Of a stretch of DNA of 64,000 bases, positions 58,419 through 64,000 are shown piece by piece. Below the pieces are notes generated by a model. It saw only the letters and a program-made list of their open reading frames with translations. It was not told the origin of the DNA and ran no database searches. The stretch is taken from NCBI GenBank assembly GCA_002352225.1, contig DEIA01000056.1:11174-75173 (forward strand), written 5' to 3'. Source of the stretch: Flammeovirgaceae bacterium UBA2786 (GTDB taxonomy: Bacteria > Bacteroidota > Bacteroidia > Cytophagales > Cyclobacteriaceae). The translations under genes and the position numbers were made by a program. Position 1 is the stretch's first letter. Each line of letters opens with the position of its first letter.

Positions 58419-61409
58419 TCAATCCTGAACGCTAAAAATATCAGGATTTTCGCTTACAAACTGGTTGAATGCGCGAGTAGGTAAAAGGTGGCGTAGTTTT
58501 TCAAGGCTTTCGGTAGCTTCATCATCAAACCCTATCTGAGCCGAATAAAGTGTATGGGCTTTCAGAAGTTTTATAGATTGGGGTCGTGCAATTAATCCAC
58601 TTACTAAAATGGAGTAGGGTCTTAGCCGGTCGGTTGTATCGCTTGCAAAGTAGCGGGCAGAGGCAATTAGTCCGTCTTCAAAATGAGTACTGGCTGTACT
58701 GAGGTGGGTGTAATTGCGTTGAACAAAATCTGATTTTTCTGCCAGTTCGGCTTGCCAGGTTTGTAGTAATAGCACTTCGTTTGGAAACGAAGATCGAATT
58801 GTTTGTGTAAAATCAGGTTGTTGTTGTTTGAATGTTTCAGTATCCAGTTGGGCTAACAATAACAATTGATAAATCAGAAATTCGTTGCGTAGTTTTTCTG
58901 ATCCAGCCGATTCAATTTTGTTCAGGTATGTTGCTGCAATTTCCAGTTCATCTTGCTGATACCATTTTTTGGCGCCATCCAGTAGTGCGCGGGTTTTTAG
59001 TTCAGGTTTACGGATGGAGTTAACCATTGCAAAAAAGGCTGAGCTATCAACTAACGGAATTCTATAGCGGGTATACCAGTATTTTTCTTCATCGGTGGAT
59101 TGTTCAATTTGATTTTTAGTACTGGAAACAATTTTTTGTATTGTACGGGCAAATGTACTGTCTGCTTTATCGGATGTAAGCACAAGACTATCCCACAAAG
59201 GTTTTGCAAGCTGTATGCTATTCGCTTCGGTTAGGGCCAGCGCTTCGTACAGAAGGGTATGAGGAATTTTTTTCTCTTTGGCTATTTCAAAGTAGTTGGC
59301 TGCAATTGCAGGATTATTTTGTTCCATGGTCCAGTATCCTAACAAAGCATAATATCGGCCACGCCCCGACCGAGAGGCCATTTCGCGTGTAAGGTCAAAA
59401 GCTTGCTTTATTTTTCCATGTGCATATAAAGCCTGGGCAGCAGCCACTACCACGGCTTCAGTATAGTATTCATTAACAGGTTTGCGAGCCACGTCAATAA
59501 TTTCTTTCACGGTACTTGTATCAAGTGCAGTGGGCCGGTTAATCAAATAATTACACAGATAGGTTACCCGTGTGGGAGTCCAGATCGTATCGGTACTGGT
59601 AATAAACTCATTACTAATTTCAATGTTTTGCATATTTGCCAGTGCCAGTGCATTGGCAACAGCTCCTTCTTTATTTGCACCAACCAGTTCGAGCAATGAA
59701 TCAGCAGGATAATTTACTTTGAACTTTGCACTGGCAGCCAGTAAGTTGGTTTCGGCAGCGGTTCTAATATCCGTATCCTTGCGGGCTTCCTGAAAGGAAA
59801 GTAAGGATGAGTCTGAAACTTTCAATCGCGAGAATGCTACCCCCAGCGCATTGTTAATGACACCGTTCTCAGGAAATCTCTTTTTTGCTTCTTTTAAGAT
59901 TGCTAATGCTTCGCGCGATTCGCCTGTTTCGTGAAAAGTTTCGCTTAGGTTAATAAAGCTAGCCACCGAAGGGTTAGAAAAAATGATAGCTGCGAGCTCG
60001 TTCTTCTTTTTGAGCAACTCTAATCGGCTTTCCTGTATGTTGGCCAATGCATAATGAGCATGGTGATTTTGGTTTCGGTATAAAACTGATCGGTTGTAAT
60101 ATCCTTCGGCTAATTGATCGGCACCTTGTTGATAGTATACATCGCCCATACCGTTATAATAAGATGCATAGAGCTGATCGGTAAGGGTGCGGTAGCTGGT
60201 GTCGTAAATCAAAAAGGCCACGCAGGTAATAGTGCCCATTATGCGAAAGGTAAGGTAGAACATTACATTTGGTTTATACAGAACCTTATACACCTGCATG
60301 TTTTGCGAAAGCATAGAACCAAAATTGGCAAGCACATAGAAAAAGAAGATGATGCCAAAGCCGGCATGGCTGTATAAAACAATATCGTGCAGTACTTCGA
60401 TGGCATTCTCGTTATCCGAAATAAATAATAAGCCAATGGTTGAGAAAGCAATAATGCCCAGCGCTAAAATCAAAAAGGCAGCCAGCGATTCTGAGGTAAG
60501 AATATTTTCATACTGAGGGCTACGTTGTATAAACCCCCAAACACTTAATACGGCAGATAGGGTAAGGAGCACGTAGGTATTAATGAGCCAGATATCCCAG
60601 CTCACATACCCTATTTCTTTTACATAAGCCAGAATAAGGTTTAGTACATAAAAACCGGAGATGATTAAGTAGTGACGCAAGCTTTTAGTTTGCCGTACTC
60701 CTCTTGTAATTATATTAATAAATGCGGCTGGGATTTCGTGGCCGATCATTAAAATAAAGAGTATGGTTAACCCAATCCCAAACAGGTAGCTGTTTGCCGA
60801 CAGGAGTAGAAAGGGATTTGATTCCTGGCTATAATATGAAATGATAATACCGGTAATACCAAACAGACCGGTAATTAAACCAAGTCTGATAAAGAAAGAA
60901 AGGTGTGTGCCAATAGCATGCAGGTAATAGCAGAGTGCAATACAGGAAAACAAAAATACAAATGTGGGGTACTTATCGGTGAGCCCCATAATAGCCAGGT
61001 TTTCGAGTTTAAGAGAAACAATAAAAAGCAGGAAAAGAGTCATACCCGCTAAAAACCAGAATCGTTTTAATGTGGTAATAATGGCTAGCAGCACACCTAT
61101 GCTAATCATGAACAAAACAAAGTACAGATGATGTAGCGTTACACTTATGTAAAGCGGACTTCCTAATTGTGTTGCAAATACAAAAAAATTATCAACTTTT
61201 ACAGGTAGCTCGAAAAGCCCAACGGGCACGGTACGTTGGGTTACTTCTTCGTTTTGAATTTCTTCATAGTGCTCCCAACTGATTGCCGGGGCCGGGCTTT
61301 GAAAATATGCCTTCCATAACAGAATAATGGATGCGAAAAAAATTATCCCCAACAGGAGTAAAAAAAATTGTTCGGCTTTTGGCCAGTTTTTCCAGAATGC
61401 GAGTGTCAT
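58419..61409 (-). CDS. Large multi-pass membrane protein with TPR-type C-terminal half
   Basis: 996 residues. The first 420 hold about a dozen hydrophobic segments with short loops, beginning FFLLLLGIIFFASIILLW near residue 15. From about 425 (DQLYASYYNGMGDVYYQQGADQLAEGYYNRSVLYRNQNH) helical TPR-like pairs run to the end, probably on one side of the inner membrane, as in some Bacteroidota polymer-export or O-antigen-ligase-like proteins; I recognise no catalytic motif. It lies 20 bases after gatC on the same strand. Function unknown. Confidence 0.7.
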   Translation of the reverse strand: MTLAFWKNWPKAEQFFLLLLGIIFFASIILLWKAYFQSPAPAISWEHYEEIQNEEVTQRTVPVGLFELPVKVDNFFVFATQLGSPLYISVTLHHLYFVLFMISIGVLLAIITTLKRFWFLAGMTLFLLFIVSLKLENLAIMGLTDKYPTFVFLFSCIALCYYLHAIGTHLSFFIRLGLITGLFGITGIIISYYSQESNPFLLLSANSYLFGIGLTILFILMIGHEIPAAFINIITRGVRQTKSLRHYLIISGFYVLNLILAYVKEIGYVSWDIWLINTYVLLTLSAVLSVWGFIQRSPQYENILTSESLAAFLILALGIIAFSTIGLLFISDNENAIEVLHDIVLYSHAGFGIIFFFYVLANFGSMLSQNMQVYKVLYKPNVMFYLTFRIMGTITCVAFLIYDTSYRTLTDQLYASYYNGMGDVYYQQGADQLAEGYYNRSVLYRNQNHHAHYALANIQESRLELLKKKNELAAIIFSNPSVASFINLSETFHETGESREALAILKEAKKRFPENGVINNALGVAFSRLKVSDSSLLSFQEARKDTDIRTAAETNLLAASAKFKVNYPADSLLELVGANKEGAVANALALANMQNIEISNEFITSTDTIWTPTRVTYLCNYLINRPTALDTSTVKEIIDVARKPVNEYYTEAVVVAAAQALYAHGKIKQAFDLTREMASRSGRGRYYALLGYWTMEQNNPAIAANYFEIAKEKKIPHTLLYEALALTEANSIQLAKPLWDSLVLTSDKADSTFARTIQKIVSSTKNQIEQSTDEEKYWYTRYRIPLVDSSAFFAMVNSIRKPELKTRALLDGAKKWYQQDELEIAATYLNKIESAGSEKLRNEFLIYQLLLLAQLDTETFKQQQPDFTQTIRSSFPNEVLLLQTWQAELAEKSDFVQRNYTHLSTASTHFEDGLIASARYFASDTTDRLRPYSILVSGLIARPQSIKLLKAHTLYSAQIGFDDEATESLEKLRHLLPTRAFNQFVSENPDIFSVQD

Positions 61410-61429
61410 GTGCTTTTGTTCAGAAGGAA

Positions 61430-61717
61430 TTATTCCAACACTTTTGGTACTCTAAAGTAGGTGTCATCTTTTTTCGGAGCACTCTCCAATGCAATACTTC
61501 TATTGAGATGTGTACTGGTCTTATCTTCCCGTAAGGCGTTTACCTCGTGGCTCATGGTAGTAAGGGGCTCTACACCTTCTGTATTTACTTCATTTAATTT
61601 TTCAACGAACGACAAGATGTTCGACATATCCTTTAGCATAGTCTCGGTATCTTTTTCGTTGAACTCCAGCCTGGCCAGATGTGCAATTTTATTCAGAGTT
61701 TCTTTGTCGAGTTGCAT
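61430..61717 (-). CDS. gatC: Glutamyl-tRNA(Gln) amidotransferase subunit C
   Basis: 95 residues. Stabilising subunit of GatCAB, which makes Gln-tRNA or Asn-tRNA from misacylated forms. It starts MQLDKETLNKIAHLARLEF; ILSFVEKLNEVNTEGVEPL is the GatC hallmark, and the end DDTYFRVPKVLE is usual. Its start overlaps the end of the plsC-like gene by 25 bases. gatA and gatB are elsewhere. Confidence 0.94.
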   Translation of the reverse strand: MQLDKETLNKIAHLARLEFNEKDTETMLKDMSNILSFVEKLNEVNTEGVEPLTTMSHEVNALREDKTSTHLNRSIALESAPKKDDTYFRVPKVLE

Positions 61718-62433
61718 AATGTTAGTTCCTTGTCAATCACTTGGTAGACTTCTTTTTTGTACGCCTCAAGGGTGTTTAGAGTATAGGCGTTTGGGTAAAT
61801 CGGTTCATGAAAGATTACGCGAACACACCCGGCCTGTACTCTTAACGGATTACGATCGGGCAAAATTATCCAATTGTTGGGAATGGTTACGGGGACAATA
61901 GGAATTTGTTTTTCGACCGATACCCGAAAAGCCCCATCTTTAAACGCAGCCATTTGGGGTGGAGTAGGTGTAACAATGCCACCTTCGGGGAAGATAACCA
62001 AACTCTTACCGGCTTCTATTGCTTTTAGAGATAGCAAAATGCTATTCATGCGGCTGCGAAGTTTGGAGCGGTTAACCATGATGTGCAGCTTGCGGTACAT
62101 AAATCCGAAAAGTGGAATATGCTCCATGTCATTCTTGCCAACAAAAATGGAATTATGCGGATTGAGCCCAAGTGCCGGAATATCGAGATAAGAAAAGTGA
62201 TTAGGGCAAAAAATGTATTGCTGGCTTGAATTGAGCCGTGCCCGGCACTCTATTTTAAAAGGTATAAAACTTAGTGTAAACCAAATATAGGCCCACCATC
62301 TGTTTAAAATACCAACCAGTTTAAATTGATTTTTAAAAATGATGGGGATAAGAAAGAATGGAAGTAAAATTATGAATAATACGGCAAAGAGAATGAGGCA
62401 ATAATAGGTGTGAATAGTTCGCAGCACACGCAT
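61693..62433 (-). CDS. PlsC-family 1-acyl-glycerol-3-phosphate acyltransferase
   Basis: 246 residues. Lysophospholipid acyltransferase of the inner membrane. A hydrophobic N-terminal segment (about 12-35) precedes NHFSYLDIPAL (the NHX4D catalytic motif near 77), the FVGKNDMEHIPLFGF segment and the FPEGGIVTP motif near 150. The 5' end follows the M24 peptidase gene by 14 bases, and the 3' end overlaps gatC. The acyl donor and acceptor are not shown. Confidence 0.92.
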   Translation of the reverse strand: MRVLRTIHTYYCLILFAVLFIILLPFFLIPIIFKNQFKLVGILNRWWAYIWFTLSFIPFKIECRARLNSSQQYIFCPNHFSYLDIPALGLNPHNSIFVGKNDMEHIPLFGFMYRKLHIMVNRSKLRSRMNSILLSLKAIEAGKSLVIFPEGGIVTPTPPQMAAFKDGAFRVSVEKQIPIVPVTIPNNWIILPDRNPLRVQAGCVRVIFHEPIYPNAYTLNTLEAYKKEVYQVIDKELTLCNSTKKL

Positions 62434-62447
62434 AAGGAACTAAAAAA

Positions 62448-63776
62448 TTATGGCTTGTTTATTTTATCTGCCTTCGGAATCAGAATAATCTCCTTTTGCC
62501 GCCCATCGATGTAGCGAAAGCCAGCTTCGTCAAAATAGCCATCTTCTTCCAGTTGTATGCGAATGTCTTTTTTCCATTCCGGAATATTTACCGTGCAGTT
62601 CAATTCGATTGAGTAAGCGGTTTTGTAATGCATGGGGTAATCGCCTGTAAACGGTACGCCACCCTGCATATCCCACATACCAATGGTAGTGCCCGCAGCA
62701 TGGCCATGAAACCCGATGGGGTGTGTATAGATAGATGGTGTTATACCTTCTGCAATAGCCTGCTCGCGTGTAGCTTTTAGTATTTCGTTACCGGTACGAG
62801 CTTCTGTGAAGTTGGATGTAAGAATGTCCTGTAGCCGGTTTCCTTTTGCAAATGCATCGCGCAGATATTTTGGCGCTTCGGTTTCTCCGGCTTTCAGAAT
62901 ATAGGCATGTTGTTGCGTATCGGTATTTAAGCGTAGATAGGTTATTCCAAAATCAACATGTAGTAAATCTCCGGGTTGTATAACAAGTGGTTGAGGACGC
63001 TTGGAGGTGATGGCCTCAGGTTCGTTACGCTGAATGGATACAGAAGTATGAAACCAGGTATCCAGTTTTAGCTCTTCAATGCGTTCGCGATACCACCACA
63101 CTACATCTTCGGTTGTGGTTACGCCCGGTTGAATTACTTTGTCGGAAAAACCTTGCTGAATAATATCGTGTGCAATACGACAGATTTGCTGATAGATTGC
63201 CATTTCTTTTTCAGTACGGGTTTCTAACCAACTCACAGCAAGATTTTGAGCTGAAGTAACTTTGGGTTGAAGATTTTTAGGAAGCATCTTTAACAGATTG
63301 TCGTAATCGTTGGATGTAAGTCCATCGGCATGGCCATAGTGAGGCGATTTATTTACCCCAATTTTTTTTGGGTTACGCTCAGTAATAATTTTTCCAAGTT
63401 GTGCCCATTGGTCTGGGTTGGCGTCCGGATCCCATGCGCGTTTAAAAACTTTGCCTACATCGTAGCGGGCTACGGCCAGGTATTCCATTTCTTTATCGGC
63501 ACCCCGATCGAACACAACCAGCATAGTAGTTCTACGGGCCGCATGCCAGGTAGCAGGCAACAGGGTGCGGATTACCGGATCTTCATTATACTCGCGCGAG
63601 ATAATCACCCACATATCAAAACCTTCTCTGCGCATGAGCGCGGGTAATGTATTTCGTAATCGATCTTCCAATAGTTCATCAATGACGCGGGCCTGATCGC
63701 GCTGTGTTAAAATTACCGGTTGGCTGGATGCTAAAAACGAAACCGAAAGTAAGAATATAGAAAGAATGAACTTCAT
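62448..63776 (-). CDS. Exported M24-family metallopeptidase (Xaa-Pro-like)
   Basis: 442 residues with a signal peptide (MKFILSIFLLSVSFLASSQ). The C-terminal pita-bread domain has metal ligands in LLHVDFGITY (Asp), LNTDTQQHAY (Asp), HPIGFHGHAAGT (His), YSIELNCTV (Glu) and QLEEDGYF (Glu). The N-terminal half is a creatinase-like domain (MRREGFDMWVIISREYNEDP). Probably acts on peptides in the periplasm. It is followed by plsC-like and gatC on the same strand. Confidence 0.9.
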   Translation of the reverse strand: MKFILSIFLLSVSFLASSQPVILTQRDQARVIDELLEDRLRNTLPALMRREGFDMWVIISREYNEDPVIRTLLPATWHAARRTTMLVVFDRGADKEMEYLAVARYDVGKVFKRAWDPDANPDQWAQLGKIITERNPKKIGVNKSPHYGHADGLTSNDYDNLLKMLPKNLQPKVTSAQNLAVSWLETRTEKEMAIYQQICRIAHDIIQQGFSDKVIQPGVTTTEDVVWWYRERIEELKLDTWFHTSVSIQRNEPEAITSKRPQPLVIQPGDLLHVDFGITYLRLNTDTQQHAYILKAGETEAPKYLRDAFAKGNRLQDILTSNFTEARTGNEILKATREQAIAEGITPSIYTHPIGFHGHAAGTTIGMWDMQGGVPFTGDYPMHYKTAYSIELNCTVNIPEWKKDIRIQLEEDGYFDEAGFRYIDGRQKEIILIPKADKINKP

Positions 63777-63804
63777 TGTTATGTATGGTATGAGTTTAAC
63801 AATA

Positions 63805-64000
63805 TTACCTTAATTGAATTTTGCACCGCTGGTCTTTCAGAATTTCTCCGGCCTTATCTACTTCAATGTGCGATTTGACATCGTCCATCTGTTCGCGTAC
63901 GGCATCTTTAATTTCTTTCATGCGCATAGCTTCAATAAAGCGTTTTATGTCTTCGCGGTTTTCGAGTATGAGTTCCGGTACAAGGGCTGGCTTGTCATCA
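63805..64000 (-). CDS. C-terminal end of a gene cut by the window edge
   Basis: About 65 codons are visible, beginning at the window end and closing at a TAA at 63805-63807. The visible part is helical and charged (PELILENREDIKRFIEAMR, then KEIKDAVREQMDDVKSHIE) and ends GEILKDQRCKIQLR. I do not recognise a family. It lies 28 bases upstream of the M24 gene on the same strand, so it may share its transcript. Confidence 0.5.
   Translation of the reverse strand, partial: DDKPALVPELILENREDIKRFIEAMRMKEIKDAVREQMDDVKSHIEVDKAGEILKDQRCKIQLR

Noticed and set aside
1..64000. CRISPR array, tRNA, rRNA or prophage
   Set aside because: No regularly spaced repeats, cloverleaf-like gaps or phage structural genes were seen in the intergenic stretches.

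Overview
The window is a chromosomal stretch of a Bacteroidota genome, most likely an environmental Cytophagales-like lineage. The support is a SusD/RagB-type outer-membrane lipoprotein at the left edge, several promoters of the Bacteroidota form (TTTG, 19 bases, TAnnTTTG), many small secreted beta-barrel and lipoproteins, a bacillithiol synthase (BshA), and almost no Shine-Dalgarno sequences. I recognised no tRNA, rRNA, CRISPR array, prophage or intact insertion sequence.

Layout. 1-1637: end of a SusD-type gene and a small lipoprotein. 1706-9218 (minus): AlbA-domain protein, MoxR/chelatase-like AAA+ ATPase, VWA protein, bshA, and a large exported protein joining a degenerate GH3 domain to a serine hydrolase. 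9330-13060 (plus): small membrane protein, mutL and two tandem rhomboids. 13064-14853 (minus): carboxypeptidase-regulatory-like protein and rlmN. 14947-18920 (plus): a tight four-gene unit of DgcN-like enzyme, enolase-superfamily epimerase, exported redoxin, and a c-heme protein carrying a peptidylglycine-monooxygenase-type two-copper site. 19024-19152: a nested-palindrome element. 19191-21156 (minus): FecCD-type ABC importer. 21448-35925 (plus): 29 genes of the S10/spc/alpha cluster from rplC to rplQ, with infA, map, secY and rpoA. 36082-41911: carA, a Dabb protein, eno, a FtsB/DivIC-like protein, a beta-barrel and an M19 dipeptidase. 42051-47908: accessory region with a tandemly duplicated AraC-type regulator; one copy is broken and contains a 1.9-kb two-gene insertion. 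47932-56546: Ldh2-type dehydrogenase, MuiA-like protein, two toxin-antitoxin-like pairs, Ppx/GppA, acyl-CoA carboxylase beta subunit, MazG-like and YtcJ-like proteins. 56547-64000 (minus): comB, gcvT, a giant membrane TPR protein, gatC, plsC-like, M24 peptidase and the tail of one more gene.

Most of the window is housekeeping. The parts most worth attention are (i) the DgcN/epimerase/redoxin/copper-monooxygenase operon, whose copper-ligand motifs can be read directly; (ii) the broken AraC copy with its inserted pair (a secreted protein with a Cys/His arrangement like papain-fold hydrolases plus a lipoprotein); (iii) a promoter that overlaps a terminator-like hairpin inside the ribosomal cluster; and (iv) the GH3-like module that has lost its catalytic signatures. 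Function for (i) and (ii) is inference.
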